A DNA stretch of 64,000 nucleotides from Aurantimonas coralicida (lineage in GTDB: Bacteria; Pseudomonadota; Alphaproteobacteria; Rhizobiales; Rhizobiaceae), in NCBI GenBank assembly GCA_011050685.1, contig DRFF01000049.1:1-64000 (forward strand), written 5' to 3'. This document shows, piece after piece, positions 1 to 12,573 of this stretch. Each line of letters starts with the position of its first letter. Position 1 is the first letter of the stretch. A program made the position numbers and the translations under genes. The notes under the pieces are model-generated. The model did no database searches. It was not told the origin of the DNA and saw nothing but the letters and a program-made list of their open reading frames with translations.

Positions 1-2540
<2,540 letters not shown>

Positions 2541-2542
2541 CT

Positions 2543-4216
2543 TCAAGCTCCGGCGCCGATCAGCCGTTCGGCTGCGGCACGGGCCTCGTCAGTCACCGTC
2601 TCACCAGCGAGCATGCGAGCGATCTCCTCACGCCTTCCCGTCTCGCCGATCGGCGCGACGCGCGTTGCGACCCGATCCTCGCCGGCATCGGCGGCGGCCT
2701 TGGAAATCAGAAGATGCGTGGCGGCGCGGGCCGCGACCTGCGGCGCATGGGTGACGGCGAGCACCTGGACGGTGCCCGCGAGCCGCGCCAGGCGCCGGCC
2801 GATCGCATCGGCAACGGCGCCGCCGACGCCGGTATCGATCTCGTCGAAGACCAGCGTCGGCGCCGATCCCCGATCGGCGAGCGCGACTTTCAGCGCCAAC
2901 AGAAAACGCGACAGCTCGCCGCCGGACGCAACCTTCATCATTGCCCCGGCGCGGGTGCCGGGATTGGTGCGAACGTAGAACTCAACCGTGTCGATACCGG
3001 CGGCCGAGAGCCGGTCCGGGTCGCTTGCCATTTCGACCAGAAACGCCGCACGATCGAGCTTGAGGTCGGGGAGCTCGGCCATCACGGCGGCTTCGAGCAG
3101 CCGCGCGGCCTCCTGGCGCTGTTCGGACAGCGCGGCGGCGTTGCGATCGAACAGCGTCCGTTTTTCGGCCAGTTCGGCCTCGAGCCGGGCCAGACGCTCC
3201 TCGCCGGCATCGAGATCAGCCAGATCCCCGATCATCTTCGCCGTGAGTTCGGGCAACGCGTCGACGGGGACCGAGAATTTGCGACCCGCCGCCCGCAGCG
3301 CGAACAGCCGCTCCTCGGTGTCTTCCAGCGCGCGCGGGTCGAATTCCAGCGAGCGCAACGCCTCTTGCAAAGCCATCTGGGCATCCGACAGCGCATCGAG
3401 GGCCACATCGAGCCGTTCGATGGTGGGATCGAGCAGGCCCGGCAGCTGATCGCGCTTGCGGTCGAGACGCTTCAGGAGACCCGCCAGCGGCGGGATCGGC
3501 GACGCCGACCCGGACAGTTCCTCATGGGCATCGTTGACGTCCGTCACGATCTTTTCCGAGCGCATCATGATCTGGCGACGTTCGGCGAGTTCGTCCTCCT
3601 CGCCGGCGATCGGAGCGAGATCGGACAGTTCCTCGACGGCGGCACGGATATAGTCGGCCTCACGCGCCGCGGCATCTACCCTGGCGCGGTGCGCGCGCAG
3701 CTCCTGCTCGGTGCTCCGCCAGGCCGCGTGCGCGCCGGCCACCGCCGCCGCCTCGCGTTCGAGGCCGCCATACTGATCGAGCAGCGTGCGATGCGCCTCA
3801 GGGTCGACCAGCGCCCGGTCGTCGTGCTGGCCGTGAATCTCGACGAGAGCCTGCCCGACCTGCCGCATCAGCGCAACGCTGGCGGGACGGTCGTTGATAA
3901 AGCCACGGGTGCGGCCGTCGGCACTCTGGACGCGGCGCAGGATCACATCGCCATCGTCGTCGAAGCCGTTATCGTCGAGCAGCGCGCGAACGCCGAGCCC
4001 GGCCGGCAGATCGAAGACGGCCGTCACTTCGCCCTGCTTGGTGCCGTGACGGACCAGACCACCATCGCCCCGCCCCCCAAGCGCGAGCGAAAGCGCGTCG
4101 AGAAGGATCGACTTGCCGGCGCCGGTCTCACCCGTGAGCACGGAGAGGCCTTCGCCGAGGGCAAGGTCGAGCCGTTCGATGAGAACGATGTCGCGGATCG
4201 AAAGGTGAACCAGCAT
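2543..4216 (-). CDS. recN: DNA repair protein RecN
   Basis: SMC-like ATPase that organises broken chromosome ends for recombinational repair. Start chosen at ATG 4216 (MLVHLSIRDIV), where homology to the family begins; the reading frame stays open upstream to 4255 but that part looks like leader. Walker A GETGAGKS lies at about residues 29-36. The central third is coiled coil rich in Ala, Glu and Arg. Near the C-terminus are the ABC signature SGGELSR (about 431) and Walker B LVFDEIDTGV (about 455). The length of 557 residues is normal. It follows bamD by about 170 bp, which may contain its own promoter. Confidence 0.96.
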   Translation of the reverse strand: MLVHLSIRDIVLIERLDLALGEGLSVLTGETGAGKSILLDALSLALGGRGDGGLVRHGTKQGEVTAVFDLPAGLGVRALLDDNGFDDDGDVILRRVQSADGRTRGFINDRPASVALMRQVGQALVEIHGQHDDRALVDPEAHRTLLDQYGGLEREAAAVAGAHAAWRSTEQELRAHRARVDAAAREADYIRAAVEELSDLAPIAGEEDELAERRQIMMRSEKIVTDVNDAHEELSGSASPIPPLAGLLKRLDRKRDQLPGLLDPTIERLDVALDALSDAQMALQEALRSLEFDPRALEDTEERLFALRAAGRKFSVPVDALPELTAKMIGDLADLDAGEERLARLEAELAEKRTLFDRNAAALSEQRQEAARLLEAAVMAELPDLKLDRAAFLVEMASDPDRLSAAGIDTVEFYVRTNPGTRAGAMMKVASGGELSRFLLALKVALADRGSAPTLVFDEIDTGVGGAVADAIGRRLARLAGTVQVLAVTHAPQVAARAATHLLISKAAADAGEDRVATRVAPIGETGRREEIARMLAGETVTDEARAAAERLIGAGA

Positions 4217-4385
4217 GACCGGATCGTCGGTAATGAAGCGGCGCCCCAATGGCAACCGCGTTACCGAGATAGCGCATTCGGCGAGCGAGAGGATGGCGGC
4301 GGAAACGAAAAGGGCGACCGGTCGTTCAACCGGCCGCCCGACAAACTAGAAACGGTCGACCCACAGTGCAACCGGACTGCCGGGG

Positions 4386-5267
4386 TCAGCCGCCGGCGAT
4401 CTTCCGGCCGATGGTGCCAAACCAAGAAGTCGCTCCACCTTCGCGCGGCGCAAGGCCCTTGCTCTGCAGGAGCTGGTAGGAGTCGCGATACCAGGGCGAG
4501 TCCGGATAGTTCTGACCGAGCACCGAAGCCGCGGCCTGCGCCTCGCGGGTCAGACCCATGGCGTAATAGGCTTCGGTCAGACGCGCGAGCGCCTCTTCGA
4601 CCTGCCGCGATTCGGGATAAACATCGACGACGTTCTTGAAGCGGTTGATCGCGGCGACGTATTCGCGGCGTTCCAAGTAATAGCGCCCGACCTGCATCTC
4701 CTTGCCGGCCAGCTGATCGCGGGCGATTCGGACCTTGTTGCCCGCATCCTCGGCATAGACGGAGTCGGGATATTTCTCCATCACCTCGCGCATCGCCGCG
4801 GCCGCGCGGGCGGCTTCCTTCTGGTCGCGAGTAACGTCCGGGATCTGCTTATAATAGGCCAAGCCGATGATATACTGCGCGTAGGCGGCTTCCTCGCTGC
4901 CAGGGTAGAGCGACAGATAGCGCTTGGCCGAGTTGATGGCGGCCTCGTACTCGCCGCTGCGGTAGCTGGCGAATGCGTTCATCACCAGCGCCTTGCGGGC
5001 CCATTCCGAATAGGGATGCTGGCGATCGATGGCCTCGAATTTCTTCGCAGCCTCGCCCAGACGACCACCCTCGAGATTGGCCAAGCCCTGATTGTAGAGG
5101 ACGTCCGGCGGCTCTGTCTGCGCGGCAAGCGCCAAAGCCTCGACATCGCTGTTGCCGGAGGACGCACAACCGCCGAGGCCGAGGGCGGCGATTCCAAGCG
5201 CCAGACCGAGGCCGAGCCGCCCCGTCCGCCAGCGGCGCGTGATCTCAATGCTGTGCGGATTGCTCAT
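4386..5267 (-). CDS. bamD: Outer membrane assembly lipoprotein BamD (ComL)
   Basis: Essential lipoprotein of the BAM complex, which folds beta-barrel proteins into the outer membrane. From ATG 5267 (MSNPHSIEI) the protein has a basic n-region, a hydrophobic stretch and a lipobox LGGC with the lipidated cysteine at residue 34. TPR-like repeats follow (for example [12 protein letters not shown] and [10 protein letters not shown]), as in the five-TPR family. An upstream extension of the frame to 5384 lacks signal character and was rejected as the start. 293 residues is typical. It sits between lpxC and recN, as is common in Hyphomicrobiales. Confidence 0.95.
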   Translation of the reverse strand: MSNPHSIEITRRWRTGRLGLGLALGIAALGLGGCASSGNSDVEALALAAQTEPPDVLYNQGLANLEGGRLGEAAKKFEAIDRQHPYSEWARKALVMNAFASYRSGEYEAAINSAKRYLSLYPGSEEAAYAQYIIGLAYYKQIPDVTRDQKEAARAAAAMREVMEKYPDSVYAEDAGNKVRIARDQLAGKEMQVGRYYLERREYVAAINRFKNVVDVYPESRQVEEALARLTEAYYAMGLTREAQAAASVLGQNYPDSPWYRDSYQLLQSKGLAPREGGATSWFGTIGRKIAGG

Positions 5268-5395
5268 TCGTGCCGATCCCCTGCCGTTCGAAGGCCTGTT
5301 TACGCCGTGCCCTCGACGCCAGCAACGTTGAAAGCCGAACCAACCCGTCTTTTTTATGACACGGGGACCCGGACGAACCGTCACTTGACGTTATA

Positions 5396-6334
5396 TTAAA
5401 GGGTCTGCGGGCCGTAGGCAGGCGCGGCCACCGCAACGAGCGGCGCATGGCGAACCGGGTCGACGAGGCGTGAGGGCATCTCGACGATCTCATAGGCGCG
5501 ATGGTCGGCGAGCAGTGCCTGCAGCGCCAGCGCGTTGAGCTTGTGACCGCCGCGATAGGAGCGGTAGCAGCCGAGCACGCGCGCGCCGGCGAGGGCCTGG
5601 TCACCGACCGCGTCCAGCGCCTTATGGCGAACGAACTCGTCCGTATAGCGGAGCCCGTCGGGATTGATGATCCGCCCGTCGTCGCCGATGACCACGGAAT
5701 TATCGAGCGAAGAGCCGAGAGCATAGCCGGCGGCCCAGAGACGCTCGACATCCTTCATGAATCCGAAGGTGCGTGCCCGCGACAGATCCGCGGCGAAGCG
5801 ATCGGCCGTGAGATCGGCGCAATAGGTCTGGCGTCCGATGACGGGGCTATCGAAATCGATCTCGATCTCGAATCGCGTGCCGTTATGCGGACGGTATTCG
5901 GCGCGGGCGCCGTTCATCTCGACGGTCACGGGCTTCAAAACGCGCAGGAAACGCCGTCTGGCGGCCTGGCTGATGATGCCCGATTCGCGAATCGCGACGA
6001 TGAAGGCGGCAGCGCATCCGTCCATGATCGGCGTCTCATGCGCGTCGATCTGTACGACGACATTGTCGATGCCCATGGCATAGAGCGCCGCCATCAGATG
6101 CTCGATGGTCGCGACATGAGCGCCGCGCGGATCACCGACGACGGTGGAAAGATCCATCAGCGCGGCATTCGCCGAAATCGCCTTGATCTCGTGCAGAAGG
6201 TCGCATTTGTCGAACAGATGGAAGACGATGCCGGTATGGGCCTCGGCCGGGAGCAGGCTCAGCTGGACAGGAAGACCGCTGTGGACGCCTACGCCATCAA
6301 AGTCGACCCGCGAACCAAGCGTCTGCTGAAACAT
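5396..6334 (-). CDS. lpxC: UDP-3-O-acyl-N-acetylglucosamine deacetylase LpxC
   Basis: Zinc deacetylase for the committed step of lipid A synthesis. The zinc ligands are visible: His in TIEHLMA (about residue 79) and His/Asp in HKALDAVGD (about 237 and 241), with the catalytic His in RGGHKLNA (about 264). ATG 6334 gives MFQQTLGSR, the usual N-terminus; GTG 6340 and TTG 6349 in frame are alternatives, with GGAAAGG just upstream of them. 312 residues is normal. It lies downstream of the ftsZ terminator, so it needs its own promoter in the A+T-rich gap. Confidence 0.96.
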   Translation of the reverse strand: MFQQTLGSRVDFDGVGVHSGLPVQLSLLPAEAHTGIVFHLFDKCDLLHEIKAISANAALMDLSTVVGDPRGAHVATIEHLMAALYAMGIDNVVVQIDAHETPIMDGCAAAFIVAIRESGIISQAARRRFLRVLKPVTVEMNGARAEYRPHNGTRFEIEIDFDSPVIGRQTYCADLTADRFAADLSRARTFGFMKDVERLWAAGYALGSSLDNSVVIGDDGRIINPDGLRYTDEFVRHKALDAVGDQALAGARVLGCYRSYRGGHKLNALALQALLADHRAYEIVEMPSRLVDPVRHAPLVAVAAPAYGPQTL

Positions 6335-6591
6335 CAACACAATTGGCAACCTTTCCCGCCAACCATCAAACGAATATCAATTCGCTCTTCCTGGAGATTG
6401 GCACCCTCATCGGGAGACATCCCGTCGACGCCCATTGACACCCCTCCCCAGGAGAATCACGCCGTCGAGATGTCTAAAACACGCTGCAACACCTAGAACG
6501 GAGCCGCTCGCCAGCCAAATCACGGATTCTTACCCGTTGTTACCGTCGACGCAGTTAACAACCACTTAAACCGTATATTTTTCAAAAGGTT
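6335..6591. promoter_or_regulatory. A+T-rich intergenic region ahead of lpxC
   Basis: Gap between the ftsZ terminator and lpxC. It is clearly richer in A and T than its surroundings (runs such as ccgtatatttttc and several gttaa motifs near 6540-6590) and should hold the lpxC promoter on the minus strand. I could not choose one -35/-10 pair with confidence. No open frame with coding character was seen. Confidence 0.4.
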
Positions 6592-6628
6592 AAAAAAACA
6601 AAGGCCCGCCGGTTCCGCGGCGGGCCTT
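6592..6628 (-). terminator. Intrinsic terminator of the dcw operon (after ftsZ)
   Basis: Perfect 11-bp stem (arms 6601-6611 and 6618-6628, AAGGCCCGCCG type) with a 6-base loop. On the minus strand it is followed by TG and seven T residues (6598-6592). It lies 26 bases beyond the ftsZ stop, so it ends transcription of the division cluster. Confidence 0.9.
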
Positions 6629-6653
6629 GTGTCAAACTGGTAACAGTGAGGGA

Positions 6654-8195
6654 TCAGTTGGCTTGTCGGCGCAAAAACGCAGGAATCTCAAGCTGATCGT
6701 CATCACCAATGGGACGTGGCTGGGATGCTGGTCTGGCTGCTGATTCGGCCGCCACACGCCGGGGCGCATAGGGATTTGGCTCGACGACGGCGCGACGCGG
6801 GCTCTCGGCCGGGTTCTGTCGCATTTCCGCCGGATGGGCGTCCTCTTCGTCGCGGCGCGACAAGCCCGTCGTCAGCCGGCGCAGCAGCCCCATCGGGCCG
6901 CGGTCCTCGCCGTGATGCTCGGCGGCGCGGCTTTCGATCTCGGCGCGGACCACCGGCGGAAAATCCTCCACCCGGGGCATGCGTGGCGCCGATTGGGCGG
7001 CGGCCGGAGCCAACGAGCTGACCTGGGCGATCTCGGCTTCGAGCGCGTCGGTGAAATCGTCTTCGATCTCTTCCTCGAAATCATCCGCCGCGACTGGGGC
7101 CGTGAGAACGGGCGCCGGCTCCGCGACTTCGACATGGGTCATCGCCGATTGAGCCTGCGGCACGGCACGCGGCGCGGCGGCGGCTGGCACGGCGTGGCGG
7201 TCGGGGACGCGCCCGGCGAGGACCGTCTCGACCTTGTCGATACCGGTCGCGACCACCGAGACCCGGATGATCCCCTCCAGCGCTTCGTCGAAAGTGGCCC
7301 CAAGAATGATGTTGGCGTCCTGGTCGACCTCTTCGCGGATGCGGGTCGCCGCCTCGTCCACCTCGAAGAGGGTGAGATCGCGGCCGCCGGTGATCGAGAT
7401 CAACAGTCCCCGCGCGCCCTTCATCGACGTCTCGTCGAGCAGCGGGTTGGCGATCGCGGCTTCGGCGGCGGCCATCGCGCGGCCTTCGCCGGAGGCCTCG
7501 CCGGTACCCATCATCGCCTTGCCCATCTCGCGCATCACCGAACGCACGTCGGCGAAATCGAGATTGATCAGCCCTTCCTTGACCATCAGGTCGGTAATGC
7601 AGGCGACGCCCGAATACAGCACCTGATCAGCCATGCCGAAGGCGTCGGCGAAGGTGGTCTTGTCGTTGGCGATCCGGAACAGGTTCTGGTTCGGAATGAC
7701 GATCAGCGTATCGACGTTCTTCTGCAGTTCCTCGATGCCCTCGTCGGCGATCCGCAGCCGGCGCTGGCCTTCGAAATGGAACGGCTTGGTCACGACGCCG
7801 ACCGTGAGGATACCCTTTTCCCGCGCGGCGCGCGCAACGACCGGCGCGGCGCCGGTGCCGGTGCCGCCGCCCATGCCAGCGGTGACGAAGCACATATGCG
7901 AACCGAGGAGATGGTCGCAGACCTCGTCGATCGATTCCTCGGCGGCGGCACGGCCGACTTCCGGCTGCGAACCGGCGCCGAGACCCTCGGTGACGGCGAC
8001 GCCCATCTGGATGATCCGCTCAGCCTTGGACGAGCGCAGCGCCTGGGCGTCGGTGTTGGCGATCACGAACTCGACACCTTCGAGGCCGGCATTGATCATG
8101 TTGTTGACCGCGTTGCAGCCGCCGCCGCCGACGCCGAAAACGGTGATGCGGGGCTTCAGCTCGGTGATGTCGGTCTTGTTCGGGTTCGTGCTCAT
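6654..8195 (-). CDS. ftsZ: Cell division protein FtsZ
   Basis: Tubulin-like GTPase that forms the Z-ring. The tubulin signature GGGTGTG lies at residues 109-115 and the T7 catalytic loop reads NLDFADVRS. After the GTPase core (to about 320) comes a long variable linker of roughly 175 residues rich in Ala, Pro, Glu and Arg. It ends in the conserved C-terminal peptide [15 protein letters not shown], the docking site for FtsA and other partners. 513 residues fits the long-linker FtsZ of Hyphomicrobiales. ATG 8195 is preceded by GAGGAACAGG. It is the last gene before a strong terminator. Confidence 0.98.
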   Translation of the reverse strand: MSTNPNKTDITELKPRITVFGVGGGGCNAVNNMINAGLEGVEFVIANTDAQALRSSKAERIIQMGVAVTEGLGAGSQPEVGRAAAEESIDEVCDHLLGSHMCFVTAGMGGGTGTGAAPVVARAAREKGILTVGVVTKPFHFEGQRRLRIADEGIEELQKNVDTLIVIPNQNLFRIANDKTTFADAFGMADQVLYSGVACITDLMVKEGLINLDFADVRSVMREMGKAMMGTGEASGEGRAMAAAEAAIANPLLDETSMKGARGLLISITGGRDLTLFEVDEAATRIREEVDQDANIILGATFDEALEGIIRVSVVATGIDKVETVLAGRVPDRHAVPAAAAPRAVPQAQSAMTHVEVAEPAPVLTAPVAADDFEEEIEDDFTDALEAEIAQVSSLAPAAAQSAPRMPRVEDFPPVVRAEIESRAAEHHGEDRGPMGLLRRLTTGLSRRDEEDAHPAEMRQNPAESPRRAVVEPNPYAPRRVAAESAARPASQPRPIGDDDQLEIPAFLRRQAN

Positions 8196-8318
8196 AACCT
8201 GTTCCTCTATCGCAGTTTCGGGCCGTTTCGCCGCGCGGCCGTTCGCATTGTCAGTTGCTCCGGCGCGCGGCGCGCACCGTATGTTTTCGCGGCCGGCCGG
8301 CAGTCCGGCCGCGCTGTC

Positions 8319-9647
8319 TCAAAGGCTCCGCCGGAGCCAGGATCCGAAACGTCCCGTCCTGGTGTTCTGATCGAGCGCGAAAGCCGCGATCGACGATTGG
8401 CCGGTGTTCTCGCGATGGGCGACCTGCGGGTAGATCAGCAGGCCGACCGAGGTCGCGAAGGCTGGCCCCTTGTTGGATGGATTGAGCCCGGCAACCCCGA
8501 CCGGTCGTCCGAGCCGGACATTGCGCTGGAGGATGCTGCGCGCCGTATCGCTCATGCCGGCAAGCTGGCTGGCGCCGCCGGTCAAGACCACGCGCTTGCC
8601 GATGACGTGGCCGAGCCCTGAGGCGGCCAGACGGTCGCGGACAAGCTCCAGGGTTTCCTCGACGCGCGGCCGGATGATCTTGGCGATCAGCGAACGCGCG
8701 ACGGTGGATTTGGAGTCGTGTCCGCCCTCTTCGCCGAGCGGCACGACAGGCACCCTGTCGTCGTCCTGCATCAACTCGCTCAGAGTGCAGCCGTGCATGA
8801 CCTTGAGCCGCTCCGCATCGGCTGGCCGGATCGACAGGCCGCGGGCGAGATCCATGGTGATGTGATTGCCGCCGAGCGCGACCTGATCGGCATAGACGAA
8901 GCGACCATTCTGGAAGATCGCGATGGTCGTCGCACCGCCCCCCATGTCGATACAGGCCGACCCCATCGCCGCCTCGTCCTCGACCAATGTCGACAGCGCG
9001 CTGGCATAGGGCGTCGCCACAAAGGCCTCGACCATCAGTCGGGCGCGATTGATGACCGCCTCGAGATTGCGCAACGGCGTTTCCTCGGCGGTCAGCACAT
9101 GCATGTCCGCGCCCAGCCGGTTGCCGCTCATGCCGACGACCTTGTCGAGACCACTCTCCCCGTCGATCGACAGATCGAAGGCGAGCGAATGCAACGCCAC
9201 CCGACGCTCCTCGAGCGGCAGCTTCGCGGCGAGACCGAGGACCTGCGAAACGTCAGTCTGGGAAACCTCCCCGACGATGTCGATCTCGGCGGCGCCGCGC
9301 AGGCTCTTGAGCCGGCCAGCCGTGACCGAGACGATGAGCGATTCGATGGTCAGTCCAGCCATCCGCTCCGCCGCGTCGACCGCGTGCCGGACCGATTGTT
9401 CCGCCGCGTCGAGATCGATGACCACGCCCGACTTGATGCCGTGCGAGCGCTGGTGACCGACGCCGATCACTTCGATCGTATGGGTCCGGCCGGGCAGCAT
9501 TTCGCTGGCGACGCGCGGCGTCAGCCGAGCGATCAGGCAGGTCACCTTTTCCGAACCGACATCGAGCACCGAGATGACCCGCGAACGGCGCTTCGGCAGC
9601 GCCTTGATACGCGGAAGCTCGTCCCGGCCACGTTGAAATACACTCAT
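8319..9647 (-). CDS. ftsA: Cell division protein FtsA
   Basis: Actin-like ATPase that tethers FtsZ to the membrane. N-terminal phosphate-1 motif VLDVGSEKV, phosphate-2 CIDMGGGATTIAI and adenosine motif VLTGGASQLAGM are all present. The C-terminus ends in a basic, amphipathic stretch (RFGSWLRRSL) suited to membrane targeting. 442 residues is typical. Its ATG overlaps the ftsQ stop by 4 bases (ATGA), which implies translational coupling; ftsZ follows after 123 bp. Confidence 0.97.
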   Translation of the reverse strand: MSVFQRGRDELPRIKALPKRRSRVISVLDVGSEKVTCLIARLTPRVASEMLPGRTHTIEVIGVGHQRSHGIKSGVVIDLDAAEQSVRHAVDAAERMAGLTIESLIVSVTAGRLKSLRGAAEIDIVGEVSQTDVSQVLGLAAKLPLEERRVALHSLAFDLSIDGESGLDKVVGMSGNRLGADMHVLTAEETPLRNLEAVINRARLMVEAFVATPYASALSTLVEDEAAMGSACIDMGGGATTIAIFQNGRFVYADQVALGGNHITMDLARGLSIRPADAERLKVMHGCTLSELMQDDDRVPVVPLGEEGGHDSKSTVARSLIAKIIRPRVEETLELVRDRLAASGLGHVIGKRVVLTGGASQLAGMSDTARSILQRNVRLGRPVGVAGLNPSNKGPAFATSVGLLIYPQVAHRENTGQSSIAAFALDQNTRTGRFGSWLRRSL

Positions 9648-10558
9648 ACCGGGTCATCCTTCCGGCTACGCTTGAAAATTTTCTCCCGCTCCTTCAGAGC
9701 GGCATTGCGACGAACCAGCGCATCGGGCGTGAGCTTGATCACGATCCGATCGGCGAGCCGCATGTCGACGGCGGCGATGTCACGCGACAAAAGCCCGTTC
9801 TCCCGGTCCATCCGCGCCACCTCGGCCAATGCCTCGACTGGATCATCCTCGGGCAGCTCGATCGCGATGCTGTTTTCGAGCCGCAGATCCCACCGACGAT
9901 TTCCCACCCGAATATACGCCTTCACCCTTGCGCGAAGCTCGGGCAACACTTCCAGTTCGTCGAGGAGGGCAGCAGCGTGGGTGGCCGCGCCGGTCCCGAC
10001 GACAATCGGCAGATTGGCGAAGCGGCCGGGTTCAAAGGGCACGATCTCCTTGCCCTCGCGGTTGACCACGACGAACTCACGCCCCTTTTGCCAGACGGCG
10101 TAGGGACGATGTTCGGACAGGGTGATCCTGACCCGATCGGGAAATATCTTGGCGACCGAGGCGCGGTCGACCCAAGGCATCGCTTCCAGTGTCTGGCGAG
10201 CCGCGGCCGGGTCGAGCGAGAACAGGCTCTGTGACCCGGTCTGCCAGAGCGCCTGCAGAACGTCGATCTCGGAAGTTTCCGAATTGCCCGTCACGTCGAT
10301 CGCCTCGATCGGAAAGCCGAGCGGCTGAGCAATATTGTCGATGACGGTGACCGTATGGCCGCCCACCGACATGCCGTAGACCAGGGTCGAGCCGATCACC
10401 ACGGCGGCGAGCGCCCCGAAACGCGGTATCGGCAGTCTCGCGACGCTGGTAGCGAGGCTGGAAGCCCGGCGCCCGGCGCGCAGCACACGCAAGGTCAGCT
10501 GGCTGGGCGTACCGGTCCGTACGTCGCCCCGGCGGCGGTTGGCGTTCAGCGATTGCAT
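9644..10558 (-). CDS. ftsQ: Cell division protein FtsQ
   Basis: Bitopic divisome protein linking early and late division proteins. A basic cytoplasmic N-terminus of about 40 residues leads into one membrane segment (about residues 45-65). A POTRA domain follows ([16 protein letters not shown]...) and then the FtsQ beta domain. 304 residues is normal for the order. The start ATG 10558 lies inside the 3' end of ddl (13-base overlap) and the stop overlaps ftsA. Confidence 0.94.
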   Translation of the reverse strand: MQSLNANRRRGDVRTGTPSQLTLRVLRAGRRASSLATSVARLPIPRFGALAAVVIGSTLVYGMSVGGHTVTVIDNIAQPLGFPIEAIDVTGNSETSEIDVLQALWQTGSQSLFSLDPAAARQTLEAMPWVDRASVAKIFPDRVRITLSEHRPYAVWQKGREFVVVNREGKEIVPFEPGRFANLPIVVGTGAATHAAALLDELEVLPELRARVKAYIRVGNRRWDLRLENSIAIELPEDDPVEALAEVARMDRENGLLSRDIAAVDMRLADRIVIKLTPDALVRRNAALKEREKIFKRSRKDDPV

Positions 10559-11469
10559 GAGGCGTCCTCCACCATCCAGGTCAGAAGCTCGGGGAAGGCA
10601 TGGCCGGAGGCCGCGGCGATATCGGGCACCAACGAGGTCTCGGTCATGCCGGGCTGGGTGTTCACCTCCAGCCAGATCACCTCACCGCCCTCGCCGAACC
10701 GGTCGTCGTAGCGAAAATCAGACCGCGAAACGCCGCGGCAGCCGATCGCCTTGTGAGCGGCGAGCGACCATTCCTGAATGCGCCGCGCGACCTTGGCCGG
10801 AATCTTGGCCGGCACGACATGGCTGGAGCCGCCGGGAACATATTTGGAATCGTAATCGTAGAAGACGTGACCCTCGGTGAGGATCTCGCAGACCTCGAGC
10901 GCCACGTCGCCCATCACGGCGCAGGTCAGTTCCCGACCGGCGACGAAGCGCTCGACCATGACGATGTCGCCATAAGGCCATTCGTCGCTGGTGAGCTCCT
11001 GCGGCGGATGCGCCTGGTCCTCGCGCACGATGAGCACGCCAAAGCTGGAGCCCTCGGCCACCGGCTTGACCACGTAGGGCGGCGACAGGACGTGTTTGCT
11101 GGCGGCGTCGAGGCGACGGCACACCTTCGCTTCGGCCACCGGCACGCCCGCCGCCTTGGCGACGGTCTTTGCCAGTTCCTTGTGCATGGCGAGCGCCGAG
11201 GCGAGCACGCCGGAATGGGTATAAGGAACCGCCAGATATTCGAGAATGCCCTGGATCGTGCCGTCCTCGCCATAGGGGCCGTGCAGGGCATTGAAGGCGA
11301 CATCGGGCTTCAGCTTGACCAGCGCGTCGGCGACATCGCGGTCGACGTCAACGCGCGTCACCGCATAGCCGGCAGCCTGAAGCGCGTCGGCGCAGGCGTT
11401 GCCGGAAGCGAGGCTGACCGGCCGCTCCGACGAAAATCCACCCATCAATACCGCCACATGCTTGGCCAT
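10546..11469 (-). CDS. ddl: D-alanine--D-alanine ligase
   Basis: ATP-grasp ligase that makes the D-Ala-D-Ala dipeptide for MurF. The N-terminal [16 protein letters not shown] motif, the ATP-grasp segment [13 protein letters not shown] and the C-terminal [15 protein letters not shown] loop (metal ligands and D-Ala site) are present. 307 residues is standard. It is read from ATG 11469, about 144 bp after murB, and runs into ftsQ. Confidence 0.96.
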   Translation of the reverse strand: MAKHVAVLMGGFSSERPVSLASGNACADALQAAGYAVTRVDVDRDVADALVKLKPDVAFNALHGPYGEDGTIQGILEYLAVPYTHSGVLASALAMHKELAKTVAKAAGVPVAEAKVCRRLDAASKHVLSPPYVVKPVAEGSSFGVLIVREDQAHPPQELTSDEWPYGDIVMVERFVAGRELTCAVMGDVALEVCEILTEGHVFYDYDSKYVPGGSSHVVPAKIPAKVARRIQEWSLAAHKAIGCRGVSRSDFRYDDRFGEGGEVIWLEVNTQPGMTETSLVPDIAAASGHAFPELLTWMVEDASCNR

Positions 11470-11613
11470 GAACCGCCCAATCCAATCCTCAAACGAGGCT
11501 AGAGGCCATTCATCGCAGGCGGATGGTTAAGCGGCGGTTAACCGACTGTGGCAAAAGCAAGATTTTCGTAAGGAGATGGTTTCTGAAAGCAACTGCAGAC
11601 AGGCCCGTACGCC

Positions 11614-12573
11614 TCATCCCCGTCCGAGAAACGGCTCCACGACATGCCCTTCGGCAAAGCTGCCGAGCCGCTTGATCTCCCAGTCGAGCCGGATGCCGGA
11701 GGTCTCGAGCACCCGCGCACGCACGGTCTCGCCGAGGCATTCCAGATCGTACCCGGTGGCCGTGCCGGTATTGATCATGAAGTTGCAGTGCAGCTCCGAC
11801 ATCTGCGCCCCGCCGACAACGAGACCACGGCAACCGGCCTTGTCGACTTCCTTCCAGGCGGAGGTGCCCGGCGGGTTCTTGAAGGTCGAGCCGCCGGTCT
11901 TCTCGCGGATCGGCTGGACCGTTTCGCGGTGCTCCTGGACCTCGTCCATCTCCGCGCGGATATCGTCCTTGTCCGCCGCATAACCGTCAAAGATCGCCGA
12001 GGTGAAGATCAGCTCGGGCGCCGCGTCGCAATGCCGATAGGCATAGCCCATCTCGGCATTCGTCAGGACATGGACATTGCCCTTGCGATCGAGCGCGCGG
12101 ACCTCGCGGACGCGCTCGCAGGTCTCGACGCCGTTGGCACCGGCGTTCATGCGAAGCGCCCCGCCGACCGCGCCGGGAATGCCATGATAGAAATGAAACC
12201 CGCCGATGCCGGCTTCCAGCGCCGTCGCGGCAAGCCGTTTGTCGGGCGTCGCGGCGCCAGCGCGGATCGCCGTCTCGCCGATCGCCTCGGCGGTGCCGAA
12301 GCCTTTAGCGGACAGGCGGATGACGACGCCGGGCACGCCGCCGTCGCGCACCAACAAGTTAGAGCCGATACCGACGACAAGGACGGGCACCTCGTTTGGC
12401 AAGGCCGCCAGAAACGCGGCGAGATCCTCCTCGTCGGCCGGCTGAAACAACAGCTCCGCCGGACCGCCAGCCCGAAACCAGGTGATCTTGTCCATGCCAG
12501 CGCCGGGCATCAGCCTGCCGCGAACGCCGTCGAGCCGATCGCCGAGACCTGTCAGCATTGCCTCGCCATCCAT
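11614..12573 (-). CDS. murB: UDP-N-acetylenolpyruvoylglucosamine reductase MurB
   Basis: FAD enzyme that reduces the enolpyruvyl group of UDP-GlcNAc-enolpyruvate to give UDP-MurNAc. FAD-binding motifs [12 protein letters not shown] and [16 protein letters not shown] are present, as is the catalytic-loop region STFKNPPG. The start is ATG 12573, which shares one base with the murC stop (TGATG), giving 319 residues; the in-frame extension to 12627 lies inside murC and is not used. The 144-bp gap to ddl shows no other gene. Confidence 0.96.
   Translation of the reverse strand: MDGEAMLTGLGDRLDGVRGRLMPGAGMDKITWFRAGGPAELLFQPADEEDLAAFLAALPNEVPVLVVGIGSNLLVRDGGVPGVVIRLSAKGFGTAEAIGETAIRAGAATPDKRLAATALEAGIGGFHFYHGIPGAVGGALRMNAGANGVETCERVREVRALDRKGNVHVLTNAEMGYAYRHCDAAPELIFTSAIFDGYAADKDDIRAEMDEVQEHRETVQPIREKTGGSTFKNPPGTSAWKEVDKAGCRGLVVGGAQMSELHCNFMINTGTATGYDLECLGETVRARVLETSGIRLDWEIKRLGSFAEGHVVEPFLGRG

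Noticed and set aside
2714-4639. A 641-codon open frame on the plus strand
   Set aside because: It is antisense to recN and bamD; the translation is rich in Arg, Gln, Asp and Gly with no domain, as expected from G+C-rich codon shadows.
6834-8621. A 595-codon plus-strand open frame over ftsZ
   Set aside because: Antisense shadow of ftsZ and the end of ftsA; composition is His/Arg/Asp-rich and no motif is present.
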